This document shows, piece by piece, positions 1 through 8,981 of a stretch of DNA of 64,000 nt. Under the pieces are notes generated by a model that was given only the letters and a program-made list of their open reading frames with translations, did no database searches and was not told the DNA's origin. Position numbers and translations under genes: made by a program. How positions within the stretch are numbered: the first letter of the stretch is position 1; each line of letters starts with the position of its first letter. The DNA lies in NCBI GenBank assembly GCA_944381075.1, contig CALWJT010000023.1, positions 43,474-107,473 of the forward strand, written 5' to 3'. Source of the DNA: an uncultured Clostridia bacterium. Lineage in GTDB: Bacteria > Bacillota > Clostridia > Oscillospirales > CAG-272.

Positions 1-68
1 CAATAATGTTCCATAAAATCAATAGTTTTTTCAAAAAAGTCATGATATCCAGCAATAAATTCAAAAAG

Positions 69-578
69 TCACGATTCCGGTCGAATCACGGCGGTTATGG
101 TAATGGAGCATGCAGCGTCCTGCGTATAGACGCTGATGCTTTTCCCGACGGTAGCAGGAACGGTTCCGTCGATCATAAAGCCGTCGTCCGTCCATATGCC
201 GCGCAGGGTTGCGGTGCCGCGGATATCCTTTTTATCCGGATGAGGCAGCAGGATGAGCGCACCGGCAGCATCCTCGGCGTAAATCTCGGAGGCAGTGCAG
301 GACACCGTATCGATCGTACCGATTTCATCATCTCCGGAGGCAAGATAGAGCGCGCGTCCTGCCCCACCTTCCTGAAGGGCCTGGGCCGTATATTCCGAAA
401 CGCCGCTTACAATAAACTCGACCTGCGCCGTGGTAAAATCATTCTTTATGTTAGCGGTAAAATAGGCGCGCACGATAATGGCAGCGATGCACGCGACAAG
501 TGCCAAAATGATGATGACATCGAAAACGTTGAAGCGTGCGCCGGACTTTTTGGTTTCTGTTGGGTTTGCCATAAACAC
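69..578 (-). CDS. DUF4330-like single-pass membrane protein (copy 2)
   Basis: Protein of 169 aa with no function I can name. Residues 1-16 are polar. Residues about 17-40 form one hydrophobic segment (FNVFDVIIILALVACIAAII). The remainder is a soluble, probably extracytoplasmic, beta-rich domain of about 125 residues. The 'xxDxIIILAL' start of the membrane helix and the overall length resemble DUF4330 proteins (family assignment from memory). It lies 15 bp downstream of a paralogue with the same architecture and is the last gene of a minus-strand run coming from rimM-trmD-murJ. Next to a lipid II flippase and an O-antigen-ligase-like protein, a role in envelope glycan assembly or export is a reasonable inference and no more. 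Bases 1-68, downstream of it, hold no gene I can support. Confidence 0.7.
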   Translation of the reverse strand: MFMANPTETKKSGARFNVFDVIIILALVACIAAIIVRAYFTANIKNDFTTAQVEFIVSGVSEYTAQALQEGGAGRALYLASGDDEIGTIDTVSCTASEIYAEDAAGALILLPHPDKKDIRGTATLRGIWTDDGFMIDGTVPATVGKSISVYTQDAACSITITAVIRPES

Positions 579-593
579 TCCTTTCCTGCGCCG

Positions 594-1097
594 TTATTGG
601 GAAGCGGCAGAGAATTCAACGATATAAGAAACGGAGGCGAAAGAGGGCACCTTGAAATATACGGCCGAGCCGACGAGAACGCGCGTGCTGCCGACGGAGT
701 AGATCCCGCGTTCATCTTCCTTGGCATAGGCGGATATGGTGACATAGACATCATATTTGTCTTCATATTCCGAGGTGGATATGGTATAGCCGCTCTCGGA
801 GGGAACTGCGGTATTTCCGTAGTATTTCGCATTTTCTGTCCTTACGGAGCGTATGGTCCCGAGAACGGCGCCGGTCTCGGAGTCCTTTACCGTCTGTCCT
901 TCTGTAATCGAGGACAGATATTCCGCATCGACCGACGAGATCCTGACGGTGAATTCGATGTTGGCGTTTTCCGCACGGCGCTGCGCTGCGTTTTCGGATG
1001 CGATCAAATAGACGGCTGCGCCCACTACGGCTAAGATGATGAGAATAATCAGAACGTCGATGAAATTAAAGCGCGGCTTTTGTTTGTCGTGATTCAT
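594..1097 (-). CDS. DUF4330-like single-pass membrane protein (copy 1)
   Basis: Protein of 167 aa when started at the ATG at 1097 (MNHDKQKPRFNFIDVLI). The reading frame stays open further upstream, but that extension is low-complexity and runs into the preceding gene, so I reject it. There is one transmembrane helix at about residues 14-36, followed by a soluble domain of about 130 residues. It is a paralogue of the next gene downstream: both have an N-terminal 'NxxDVxIIL' helix and a soluble domain of similar size and position. It starts 88 bp after the O-antigen-ligase-like gene and is probably cotranscribed with it. The function is unknown. A tandem pair suggests a heterodimer or two subunits of one envelope complex, which is inference. 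Confidence 0.72.
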   Translation of the reverse strand: MNHDKQKPRFNFIDVLIILIILAVVGAAVYLIASENAAQRRAENANIEFTVRISSVDAEYLSSITEGQTVKDSETGAVLGTIRSVRTENAKYYGNTAVPSESGYTISTSEYEDKYDVYVTISAYAKEDERGIYSVGSTRVLVGSAVYFKVPSFASVSYIVEFSAASQ

Positions 1098-1185
1098 GAT
1101 ACAGCTCTTTTCCCGGCGGAGATTTTTGTGGCTTTCTCCTGTGCGGAGAACCGCTGTGCCGCCGCCGACGGCACGGAAAGGTGGC

Positions 1186-3102
1186 TTAGTAATAGAACTG
1201 CCGGGATTCCTCCACGGTATTTTTTGCTGTGAAGATATGAGCGATCCCAAGTCCTGCGATCATCCAGAACAGAAGAAACAAACGGTAGTTATACCAAACA
1301 TAGTCCGTAAGTCCCTGGACGAGAAAAGCGGTGATCCCGCAGAAGATGCCAAGGCAGAGGGTCTTATTGACCTTCGATACGGCATTTTTGCAGAAGGTAA
1401 GGGAGCATTGCGCGAACAGGAAAATAAAGAGGCAGAAGGCGAGAAGTCCGAAAATGCCAAGCTCCGTTAGGATCTGCAGATACAGGCTGTGGCTGTGGGG
1501 AGCGGTTTCGATGCCGGAGAGCGCATAAAACGGATAAACCTCGGCAAATGCGCCTTCTCCGATCCCGATGCCGAAATAAAAGGTATTGGCAAGCATAAGC
1601 AGCACGCCCTGCCAGATTCCGAGACGGTAGGAGGTCGAGCTGTCACCGAGCGTGGTGAAGCGCCGTACAAGGGAGGTCCCGGAGCCAAAGAAGAGGAACA
1701 GCGCGACAAACGGGATGGCAAAAATACCGGCCGTAAAGAAGTGCTTGCTGGAAAGACAGCAGAATAGAACAAGAGATATGGCAAAGCCAAGCCATGCGCC
1801 GCGGGACCAGGTGAAAACGAGACAGGCGCAGCTTGCCGCCGCCGCGATGAGCATGGCAAACCGCTCATTGGAGTGCTTCGCTGTCACCATCAGAGCAAGG
1901 ATAATGGGAAAAATCAAGATCAAATATTCGCCGAGTACATTGGGATTGGCGAAGGTAGAAACGACGCGGCCGCGGATCTCGGAGAATACGGCGGTGTCCT
2001 GCCAGACGGTGGACGGCGTTTCAAAAAAGTTCTGATAGAGGCCGTAGAAGGAAACAAGCACGCTCGATACGGAAAGCGAATACAGGCATTTGCGTACAAG
2101 AGCGGGAGAACGGACCGTATTTTTTACGACAAAATATCCGAGCATGAAGCATACGAATACGAGCATCTTGGAAACGCTGGACGAATCGACCGAAAAGATC
2201 CCGCCGGAAAACAGAAAAACAAGAAAGGCCATCGCCGCGAAATCCACAAGGGCGAATTTGATGACGCGCCTGCCGCAGAGGAGCTTCAGGACATAGGAAA
2301 GGACAATCAGCGCCAGTCCCCCGACAAGCGCCATGGTACCGAGAAAGGGAAGCACGAGAAATACAAGAAGGATCCCCGCTTCCGGCGACGACAGGATAAG
2401 GGCGGCGAGCAGCGCAAGCCCAAGTCCGGCGACAAGATAGATAGGCTCGATGAAAATCGAAAGGACGCCGAATACCATGCCGAGGATAAACGGGATGTTG
2501 AAGCCGCGGCGCGCATCCGCTCCTGCGGCCTCCGCGACCGCAAGGACCCGCAGTCCGAGAAAATCGAACAGGATGAAGTGCAGGATCTTACTCTCATAAA
2601 CGGCGCCGGCAATGTTCTTCTTGGAAAAGAACATGAGGACCGAAAGCCCCATAATGGCGATGCCGGCAACCAGAGAATACGGATTCAGATCCTCCATATG
2701 AAAGGTATATTGCTTGAGGAGCTGGATGGTGATGATATAAAATCCGAACGAAAACAGAAACAGGCCGAGGGTATTGACGTGGGTGAGCAGCAGAGCCTTG
2801 GAGAGCCGGCGCAGCCGGGAGAGCAGGTAGCTGTTCTCATAGGAGCGTGCGACGGTATATTTGGCCTTTTTCACGGAAGCGCCGCCGCGGTTCCTTTGCA
2901 GGGCCTGGATCTTCGTCACGATCCAGGAGGAGGCGAACGCATCCGTCAGCTTGTCGTATGAAGTCATGATATATCCGAAAATACTGACCGCTACTGCATT
3001 ATATAGAAATTCCGAAAATTTGGTGAGGTAATAGATAAAAAAGGAACTGCGGAACATGGCCGCGATTCTCGGCCGGATCCGTTTTTTATCGCCGCCCGCC
3101 AT
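1186..3102 (-). CDS. O-antigen ligase/polymerase-like membrane protein (Wzy/WaaL superfamily)
   Basis: Protein of about 638 aa. I chose the ATG at 3102 because GAGGTG lies 9 bases upstream; the start overlaps the end of murJ by 17 bp, typical of translational coupling. The N-terminal 100 residues are basic and poorly hydrophobic, and the rest is polytopic with at least ten membrane segments. A large loop near the C-terminus (about residues 510-545) contains PHSHSLYLQILTELGIFG, the H-S-x-x-L-x-x-x-x-x-x-G signature of the O-antigen ligase/polymerase (Wzy_C) fold. Members join or polymerise lipid-linked glycans on the outer face of the membrane. Its position after murJ suggests cell-wall-linked polysaccharide or teichoic-acid-like polymer assembly. 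The exact substrate cannot be read from sequence. Confidence 0.8.
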   Translation of the reverse strand: MAGGDKKRIRPRIAAMFRSSFFIYYLTKFSEFLYNAVAVSIFGYIMTSYDKLTDAFASSWIVTKIQALQRNRGGASVKKAKYTVARSYENSYLLSRLRRLSKALLLTHVNTLGLFLFSFGFYIITIQLLKQYTFHMEDLNPYSLVAGIAIMGLSVLMFFSKKNIAGAVYESKILHFILFDFLGLRVLAVAEAAGADARRGFNIPFILGMVFGVLSIFIEPIYLVAGLGLALLAALILSSPEAGILLVFLVLPFLGTMALVGGLALIVLSYVLKLLCGRRVIKFALVDFAAMAFLVFLFSGGIFSVDSSSVSKMLVFVCFMLGYFVVKNTVRSPALVRKCLYSLSVSSVLVSFYGLYQNFFETPSTVWQDTAVFSEIRGRVVSTFANPNVLGEYLILIFPIILALMVTAKHSNERFAMLIAAAASCACLVFTWSRGAWLGFAISLVLFCCLSSKHFFTAGIFAIPFVALFLFFGSGTSLVRRFTTLGDSSTSYRLGIWQGVLLMLANTFYFGIGIGEGAFAEVYPFYALSGIETAPHSHSLYLQILTELGIFGLLAFCLFIFLFAQCSLTFCKNAVSKVNKTLCLGIFCGITAFLVQGLTDYVWYNYRLFLLFWMIAGLGIAHIFTAKNTVEESRQFYY

Positions 3103-4684
3103 CTGCTTCACCTCGATTCTGTCCCAGTCTGGGATATGCAATGGTTTTGGTCACGATCATACATATTAAATATACCACAACTCCCGCAAGAAAAACAATA
3201 GCTATGACAAGAAAATTTCCGAAAGCGCCAAAATTTACAAATTTTTTGCTCAGCAAATGGTGAACGGCCGCCATAACGGCCGCGGATGCCAGAAAGGACA
3301 AGGACGTCCAAACCGCTTTTGAGAGCCCTCTGCGGGGAAAAATCCCCGGGATGGCGCGGCGGCAGAAGAAAAACAGCGCGGCGGCGGCCGTGATCTGACC
3401 GAGAGCGATGGAAAGCGCCGCGCCTGCGGTTGTCAGGCTGTCGGACAACAGCAGAGCAAGGGAGCAGAGAAATCCCGTGAGCATTCCGCAGACAGCGGCG
3501 TACATCGGATACCGGACCTTGCCGCAGGAATAGAAAACGCGGCTGAGAAGCTCGATGACGCAGTAAGCCGGCATCGCAAGCGTCAGCATCCTGAGGCTTC
3601 CGGAAACCGCGGCGGTAAGCTCCTCTGTAAAATCTCCGTGCAGATACAAAAGGCGGATCCCATCCTCGGAGAGGATAAAGGTCCCGGCCGCGGCCGGAAG
3701 GATAAGAGCGAGCGCAGCGAAGAGCCCGCCGCGCACGGATGCGGAGAATCCTTCCGTGTCTCCGAGAGCGGCTTTTTCCGAAAGCTTGGGAAAAATATAA
3801 TTGCACACGCCGTAGGTCAGGACGCCGGCGATGATCGAATAGACGGAAAAAGCATAATCAAAGATCACGATGGCGGCCCCGCTCGTCTGAGCCGGGATGT
3901 ACGAGGAAAAAAACGTTGCCGTGAGCGTGCCGACCGGAATAAGCCATGAGCCGAGCATGACCGGAAGAGAGCGCTTTACCGAAAGGCGAAGGTCCGGATT
4001 TTTGAAATCGGCAGCGGGACGGGGAAAGCGGTGACGGCGAAGCAGAGGGACCGCCATCGTGAGAAACTGCACCGCCCAGGAAACGAGATAGGCGGCGGAA
4101 AGACCGTATACGGCGGATGTCCTGTCCGCATTGCGGTAGAAAAGCAGAGCCGCTATGATAACGAGATTGGAGACGGCGCTGACAAGGGAGGGCAGGATAA
4201 AGCTTTCGTGGGACTGCAGGATGCCGATGAGCGTATAGGCGGCACCGGCGAAAACCATGGCGGGGAACATGATGCGCAGAAGATCCGCGGCAAGCGCCGC
4301 CGTCTTATCGTCAAGATTCGGCGCCGAAAGGAAAAGAATCTCGCGGGCAAAAATCATGCCGAGCACGGCGGTCCCCGCGGTCAGTACCGCGATACCGGCA
4401 AAAAAAGAAGAGGAAAATTTCTGCGCCCGCTCCGGCTGCGAGGAGAGCGCCCCGCGGTAGATGGGGATGAACGAGCCGAGCACGGCGGCGGAAAAGAGCA
4501 TATCGAATATGGCGAATGGGATCTTGGACGCCGCCGCAAAGGCGACGCCCTCCAGACTGTCGGCGAAAATACCTGCGATGAGGATCTGACGCGCCATTCC
4601 GAGCAGCTTTGCGAAAAGCGTCGCGGCGACCATGGCGGCTACGGTGAAGCCGGCTTTTTTTGCATGCGTTTCCGATAGGGCCAT
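3086..4684 (-). CDS. murJ: Lipid II flippase MurJ
   Basis: Protein of 532 aa, a normal MurJ length, polytopic with about 14 predicted helices. The N-terminal region 'AGFTVAAMVAATLFAKLLGMAR' followed by 'IPFAIFDMLFSAAVLGSFIPIYRG' is characteristic of MurJ/MviN and distinguishes it from the SpoVB-like flippase near 61 kb. MurJ moves lipid II across the cytoplasmic membrane for peptidoglycan synthesis. The ribosome-binding site GGAAAGGA lies just before the ATG at 4684. It sits 30 bp after trmD and overlaps the following ligase-like gene, so it is clearly part of the rimM-trmD transcription unit. Confidence 0.9.
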   Translation of the reverse strand: MALSETHAKKAGFTVAAMVAATLFAKLLGMARQILIAGIFADSLEGVAFAAASKIPFAIFDMLFSAAVLGSFIPIYRGALSSQPERAQKFSSSFFAGIAVLTAGTAVLGMIFAREILFLSAPNLDDKTAALAADLLRIMFPAMVFAGAAYTLIGILQSHESFILPSLVSAVSNLVIIAALLFYRNADRTSAVYGLSAAYLVSWAVQFLTMAVPLLRRHRFPRPAADFKNPDLRLSVKRSLPVMLGSWLIPVGTLTATFFSSYIPAQTSGAAIVIFDYAFSVYSIIAGVLTYGVCNYIFPKLSEKAALGDTEGFSASVRGGLFAALALILPAAAGTFILSEDGIRLLYLHGDFTEELTAAVSGSLRMLTLAMPAYCVIELLSRVFYSCGKVRYPMYAAVCGMLTGFLCSLALLLSDSLTTAGAALSIALGQITAAAALFFFCRRAIPGIFPRRGLSKAVWTSLSFLASAAVMAAVHHLLSKKFVNFGAFGNFLVIAIVFLAGVVVYLICMIVTKTIAYPRLGQNRGEADGGRR

Positions 4685-4714
4685 GGCTGTCCTTTCCGCC
4701 GCTTTGCGGCAAGT

Positions 4715-5443
4715 TTATGTTTGATGTTCCTTAGAGCAGGACGCCGGACCGTTTTCCAATAGGTCGGGACGTGATTCCCGTGTCTTTTCCAAGGCTTTTT
4801 CTCTGCGCCATTTTTCGATGTTGGCGTGATGTCCGCTGAGCAGGATATCCGGCACGCGTCTGCCGCGGAATTCATAGGGGCGGGTATACTGCGGATATTC
4901 CAGCAGCCCATCTTCGGAGAAGCTTTCCTTTTCATAGCATTCTGCGTCCGAGAGCACACCCGGGATCATGCGGGATACGGCGTCCACAAGCAGGCAGGCG
5001 GGGAGCTCCCCGCCGGTCAGGACAAAATCGCCGATGGAGATCTCCTCGTCCACGATTTCATCGAGAATCCTTTGATCCACGCCCTCGTAATGGCCGCAGA
5101 GAATAACGAGATCGTCGTATTCTGCGGCAAGTGTGCGCACCTTGTCCTGACGGAGTACCTGTCCCTGCGGGGACATGTAGAGCACACGGCGCCTTTTTGC
5201 AGGATTGTTTTCTTTTGCGGTCGCCGCAAGATAGCAGTCGTAGATCGGAACGGGACTCATCAGCATCCCGCGTCCGCCGCCGTACGGCGTATCGTCGACG
5301 CGGCGGTGCTTGTCCTTGGAATAATCCCGGATGTTGTAGGTGCGGATGTCCAAGATCCCGGCTTTCCTTGCTCTTCCGATGATGCTCTCGGAAAGGATGG
5401 TCTCGATAAGTTCGGGAAACAGCGTTAGGATGTCAAAGCGCAT
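4715..5443 (-). CDS. trmD: tRNA (guanine-N1)-methyltransferase TrmD
   Basis: Protein of 242 aa. It methylates N1 of G37 in tRNAs with a G36, using S-adenosylmethionine, and so prevents +1 frameshifting. The start 'MRFDILTLFPE', the segment 'DDTPYGGGRGML' and 'LCGHYEGVDQRI..EEISIGDFVLTGGELPA' are diagnostic of the trefoil-knot SAM site of TrmD. It follows rimM with a gap of only 12 bp, the classic gene pair. Here the pair is detached from rpsP and rplS, with which it normally forms one operon (see findings). Confidence 0.97.
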   Translation of the reverse strand: MRFDILTLFPELIETILSESIIGRARKAGILDIRTYNIRDYSKDKHRRVDDTPYGGGRGMLMSPVPIYDCYLAATAKENNPAKRRRVLYMSPQGQVLRQDKVRTLAAEYDDLVILCGHYEGVDQRILDEIVDEEISIGDFVLTGGELPACLLVDAVSRMIPGVLSDAECYEKESFSEDGLLEYPQYTRPYEFRGRRVPDILLSGHHANIEKWRREKALEKTRESRPDLLENGPASCSKEHQT

Positions 5444-5455
5444 GGCGTCCCTCCG

Positions 5456-5959
5456 TCAGTGGAAAAAGCCGTCGATCGGAGTGACGAAAATGCCGGCTTC
5501 TTCGTCGATTTTTTGAATGAAGGCAGGAACGGCAGGCAGCAGGACCGTGCTTCCGTCCGGCGTTTTGACCGCGTACAGCTCCTGAACAGTGTTCTGTATG
5601 ACATCCTCCAGCGTACCGTACTGCCGGTTCGTTTCGGCATCGATGACGGGAAGGCCAATAAGATCGCAAATAAAGTGAGCGCCCTTCGGGACGGGGATGT
5701 CCTCCCGTTTGGCAAGGAGCACCTTGTTTTTCAGCGGGATTGCCTTCTCGACGGTATCGATTCCGGAAAGCTCCGCGACAAGATAGCCGCCGTTCAAGCT
5801 TTTGACGCCGGCAACGGCAAAGGAGCTGCCGTTTTCCAGATAAAGCCTTTTGATCCTTTTGAGAAGGTCTGGATGGTCGCACCAGGGTTCGAGCTTTACC
5901 GCGCCGCGCACACCGTGCGTATTGATGATTTTTGCGATTTCAAGATAGTCTTTTTTCAT
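5456..5959 (-). CDS. rimM: Ribosome maturation factor RimM
   Basis: Protein of 167 aa. RimM assists maturation of the 30S head domain and binds ribosomal protein S19. The N-terminal 'IAKIINTHGVRGAVKLEPW' is the RimM barrel signature, and the C-terminal PRC-barrel-like half contains 'KGAHFICDLIGLPV'. The ribosome-binding site is AAAGGAAAC just upstream of the ATG at 5959. It precedes trmD by 12 bp. I see no strong promoter between rpsU and rimM, so readthrough from rpsU is possible despite a weak hairpin near 6014-6048. Confidence 0.95.
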   Translation of the reverse strand: MKKDYLEIAKIINTHGVRGAVKLEPWCDHPDLLKRIKRLYLENGSSFAVAGVKSLNGGYLVAELSGIDTVEKAIPLKNKVLLAKREDIPVPKGAHFICDLIGLPVIDAETNRQYGTLEDVIQNTVQELYAVKTPDGSTVLLPAVPAFIQKIDEEAGIFVTPIDGFFH

Positions 5960-6066
5960 TTTGTTTCCTTTTCTTCCGGTATTATTCCCCGATCGTGCCC
6001 GGTTTAACGGGAAAAAACAAAAGCCCCCCGGAGCGCAAGGCTTCGTGAGGCATGTTTGTGCTGCAA

Positions 6067-6246
6067 TCAGCTCTTGAATTTACGCTTTCTTGCCGCTTCT
6101 GATTTCTTTTTCCGCTTAACACTGGGTTTCTCGTAGTGCTCTCTTTTTTTGACCTCGGCGATCACACCGGAGCGAGCGCACTGTCTTTTGAATCTGCGAA
6201 GAGCGCTGTCAAGCGATTCGTTTTCTTTCACTCTGATTTCAGCCAT
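6067..6246 (-). CDS. rpsU: 30S ribosomal protein S21
   Basis: Protein of 59 aa from the ATG at 6246, preceded by GGAGGGATTAAG. The sequence runs '[20 protein letters not shown]', then '[20 protein letters not shown]' and a Lys/Arg-rich tail. S21 sits on the 30S platform near the mRNA Shine-Dalgarno helix. It has its own promoter (6302-6331) and is followed by rimM-trmD. Confidence 0.96.
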   Translation of the reverse strand: MAEIRVKENESLDSALRRFKRQCARSGVIAEVKKREHYEKPSVKRKKKSEAARKRKFKS

Positions 6247-6301
6247 CTTAATCCCTCCCTCCGCATCAAAAAGGTACAAGAGAACAATTTTCTCCGCGGT
6301 T

Positions 6302-6331
6302 ATTATACACCGACCTTATGAGATCTGTCAA
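6302..6331 (-). promoter_or_regulatory. rpsU promoter
   Basis: On the minus strand TTGACA (6326-6331) is separated by 18 bp from TATAAT (6302-6307). Transcription would begin about 50 bases before the rpsU start. This is the strongest promoter seen for the rpsU-rimM-trmD-murJ run. Confidence 0.75.
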
Positions 6332-6382
6332 GTAAAAATTGAAAATTTGTCAGAAAAGAGGCGATCTTTTTCTAAAAAAGGA

Positions 6383-6412
6383 TTGGCGGCAGAAAACATT
6401 TTTGCATACAAT
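6383..6412 (+). promoter_or_regulatory. Promoter of the PRK06851-like gene
   Basis: TTGGCG (6383-6388), an 18-bp spacer and TACAAT (6407-6412). It is about 100 bases before the ATG at 6517 and diverges from the rpsU promoter. The match is moderate. Confidence 0.45.
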
Positions 6413-6516
6413 GCAGTGAAAACACTGAGAGCTGCCGCGCGGCCGAATGCGCCGATTCTTGAGAGGAGGGCGCGCCGCCCAACGGGCGGGCACGAGCGGC
6501 GGGGAAAGAGGAGCGA

Positions 6517-7620
6517 ATGGAGAATTGTACAACCAAGTTTTTTGCCGCCGCCAATACGGAAGAGGGATTCTACAGTCTGTTCCCGGAAATTTTTTCGCCG
6601 GAAGCTCTGAAGCGCATTTATATTCTCAAGGGAGGTCCCGGCACGGGCAAATCGACGCTCATGCGCGGGGTCGGCTTTGCTGCCGAAGCGAACGGATATG
6701 ACGTGGAATATGATTACTGCTCGTCGGACACGGGGTCGCTCGACGGCGTTCTGATCCCTGCGCTCGGCATCGCGGTGCTCGACGGGACGGCGCCGCACAT
6801 GACGGATCCTTCCTATCCCGGCGCCGTGGAAAGGATTGTGAATCTTGGCGACGCATTTGATTTTGCAAAGCTGGAGAGGCGGCGCGAGAAAATCATCGCA
6901 CAAATATCGGAAAAGCAGGCGCTTTACCGCAGGGCATACCGCTACCTTTCCGCCGCGGGGCGCATGGAGCGGGAGATCTCTGAGCTGTCCGCACCGGCGT
7001 TCCTTGCTTCAAAGGCGGATGCCGTGATCGCAAGGCTCGTTTCTTCCATGAAGCGGGCCGCACGAGGCGGCGTCTCCCGCCGCTATCTGTCCGCTATCGG
7101 GACACAGGGGTATGTTTCGTTTGACACGCTTTTCCGTAAGGCAGACAAAACCTATGCCGTCACAGACAGATACGGACTGGGCTATCTTTTTATGGGCAGG
7201 CTTCGCATGGCGCTGGAGGGCGCGGGCTTTGCTATGACCGTATGTCAGACGCCGCTGATCCGAACGCGGACGGAGGGGATATTTGTGGAGGGAGAAAATG
7301 TCCTTTTCGCCGTATGCGAGGAGGGCAGAGAGCTGCCGGCGGATAAGACCATCAACATCGCAAGATTTATTTCCAAGGAATACCTCGCTTCGCACCGCGG
7401 CAGGCTGCGTTTTTCCAAGCGCTGCTCAGCTTCCTTGATGCAGGGAGCCCTGGAGGCGCTCGCCGAAGCAGGGCGCCTGCATGCCGAAACGGAAAAAATC
7501 TATAGCTCCGCTATGGATTTTTCCAAGGTGGATTCCCTGAAAAACGCGATTATTTCCGAAATATTTGCTAACAATATGTTAAAAATAAAAAATGGAATTG
7601 AAAATGCGGAAGATGTATGA
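6517..7620 (+). CDS. P-loop NTPase of the PRK06851 type
   Basis: Protein of 367 aa. A Walker A motif, GGPGTGKST, lies at residues 40-48 and is followed by 'CSSDTGSLDGVLIPALGIAVLDGTAPH', a pattern I recognise from the uncharacterised PRK06851 family of Bacillota. The C-terminal half repeats the hydrophobic pattern of the N-terminal half (second block 'TLFRKADKTYAVTDRYGLGYLFMGRL'), consistent with a tandem-domain ATPase. No function is established. The start is supported by GAAAGAGGAG. It has its own promoter and diverges from rpsU; the following lipoprotein has a separate promoter embedded in the end of this gene. Confidence 0.8.
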   Translation: MENCTTKFFAAANTEEGFYSLFPEIFSPEALKRIYILKGGPGTGKSTLMRGVGFAAEANGYDVEYDYCSSDTGSLDGVLIPALGIAVLDGTAPHMTDPSYPGAVERIVNLGDAFDFAKLERRREKIIAQISEKQALYRRAYRYLSAAGRMEREISELSAPAFLASKADAVIARLVSSMKRAARGGVSRRYLSAIGTQGYVSFDTLFRKADKTYAVTDRYGLGYLFMGRLRMALEGAGFAMTVCQTPLIRTRTEGIFVEGENVLFAVCEEGRELPADKTINIARFISKEYLASHRGRLRFSKRCSASLMQGALEALAEAGRLHAETEKIYSSAMDFSKVDSLKNAIISEIFANNMLKIKNGIENAEDV

Positions 7621-7626
7621 TACAAT
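7598..7626 (+). promoter_or_regulatory. Promoter of the PrsA/SurA-like lipoprotein gene
   Basis: TTGAAA (7598-7603), 17-bp spacer, TACAAT (7621-7626). The -35 element lies inside the last codons of the preceding gene. The transcript would carry a leader of about 195 bases before the ATG at 7830. Confidence 0.6.
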
Positions 7627-7743
7627 AGAATATACCTGCGGATGAAATCAAAATTCCGCCCGGAACGGCGCGGCTGCCGTCCCAGGCGGGGATTTCCTCC
7701 GGTATTGTGCTCTTTCGTGCTTTTTCAAGGGGGGATTTGTGAA

Positions 7744-7770
7744 ATGACTGGCTTGTGTCCACAGCACTGA
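7744..7770 (+). other. Possible 8-codon leader ORF
   Basis: AAGGGGGG precedes an ATG at 7744 that opens an eight-codon frame (MTGLCPQH) ending in TGA. A CCCGC/GCGGG hairpin lies just downstream (about 7783-7798), followed by a T-rich stretch. The arrangement looks like a leader peptide or attenuator but rests on short matches only. Confidence 0.25.
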
Positions 7771-7829
7771 AAAAGCCGGGCTCCCGCTTGCCTGGCGGGG
7801 ATTTTGTTTCAAACCTATCGGAGGTTCAA

Positions 7830-8981
7830 ATGAAAAAATTTTGTAAAGCAGTATGCTTGTTTGCGGTGCTTGCCATGCTTTTGCTCCTTTGCGCCGGCTG
7901 CGGAGAACGGGCGCCGGGGCTGTACGCCTGGTATGGCGGCAGGATCGACGTGGATTATGTGCTGAGGCTCACCATTGACGCCGGAGACGGCGAAAAGGTA
8001 TATGACGTCCCGTTCGATACGTACCGCGCGGTTTTTGTCTATTTAAAGGGAGTCACGCCGGACACGATCGTAGATGAGGATGGCAATACCAAAATCGCAT
8101 CGAAAGCGGAAAAAACGGCTGCGATAAAAGAAGTGACCGAGGATATCCTGATTGATTACTACAGCCTTGTTGCGCTTGGGGAAAAATATGGGATCTCGAT
8201 AACGGAGGAGGACAAGCAGGCGTTTTACGACGATTATCAGAAAAAAATTCAGACTTATATCGATCAGATCGACGAATCCGAAGCCGACTACGACGGGACC
8301 AAAGAGGAGTATGCGGAGGAGCTGTACCGCAAGTCGCTTGAGATCGCGGGCGGCATGACGCCGGAGTACTTTGAATTCTCTTATTACAGATCGGCCTTGG
8401 AGCAGAAATTGAAGCTTGCCCTTTCGCCGGACCTTTCTGATTATCTTGATCAAAGCTATTACCATTATAAACAGGTCGTCGTGCAGTATACAAAGGGAGA
8501 TTCCGCAGCGGAAGCGCAGGCGCGCGCTGCGATTGAAAATGCACACGAGGCGCTTCTTGCCGGCGAGGACATCGACAAGGTGATCGAGGAATATTCCAAC
8601 AGCGATTATGAGAGCGAGCTTTACCTCGATATTTACGGGGCGGTCGTCGGATCCTCAACGGGGGATTCTGTCGGCTCTGTAACGCTGAATGCGGTCAAGG
8701 CGCTCGAGATGGGCGGGACAAGCGATATCATTTCCGGGGACGAGGACGATTACACCGGATACTTTGCCATTTTTAAGCGGCTCGACTTTGATCTCGAATA
8801 TGTTTGTGGAAACAGCACGGTTGCCGAGGCGATATATGGCTATCCTTATGTGGGAGCAGAATATACGACACCGCATTACAGCAGATATCTTACGATTGTA
8901 GAGAGCTATCGGCAGAATACGTCGAGCGTTCCCATCGATCAGAAGATTTACGACAGGATCGCAGTCAATACTTTGTACTGA
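7830..8981 (+). CDS. Putative PrsA/SurA-like foldase lipoprotein
   Basis: Protein of 383 aa from the ATG at 7830, supported by CGGAGG nine bases upstream. Residues 1-26 form a lipoprotein signal peptide with lipobox LLCAGC. The mature part is acidic and helical. 'ILIDYYSLVALGEKYGISITEED' resembles the SurA/PrsA N-terminal helical domain, and 'HEALLAGEDIDKVIEEYSNSDYES' resembles the start of a parvulin domain ('A..G.DF..LA..YS'). The following G-x-F/L-x-F parvulin core is poorly conserved, so peptidyl-prolyl isomerase activity is doubtful. The likely role is as an extracytoplasmic chaperone. The next gene, a glycosyltransferase, starts 118 bp on. Confidence 0.65.
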   Translation: MKKFCKAVCLFAVLAMLLLLCAGCGERAPGLYAWYGGRIDVDYVLRLTIDAGDGEKVYDVPFDTYRAVFVYLKGVTPDTIVDEDGNTKIASKAEKTAAIKEVTEDILIDYYSLVALGEKYGISITEEDKQAFYDDYQKKIQTYIDQIDESEADYDGTKEEYAEELYRKSLEIAGGMTPEYFEFSYYRSALEQKLKLALSPDLSDYLDQSYYHYKQVVVQYTKGDSAAEAQARAAIENAHEALLAGEDIDKVIEEYSNSDYESELYLDIYGAVVGSSTGDSVGSVTLNAVKALEMGGTSDIISGDEDDYTGYFAIFKRLDFDLEYVCGNSTVAEAIYGYPYVGAEYTTPHYSRYLTIVESYRQNTSSVPIDQKIYDRIAVNTLY

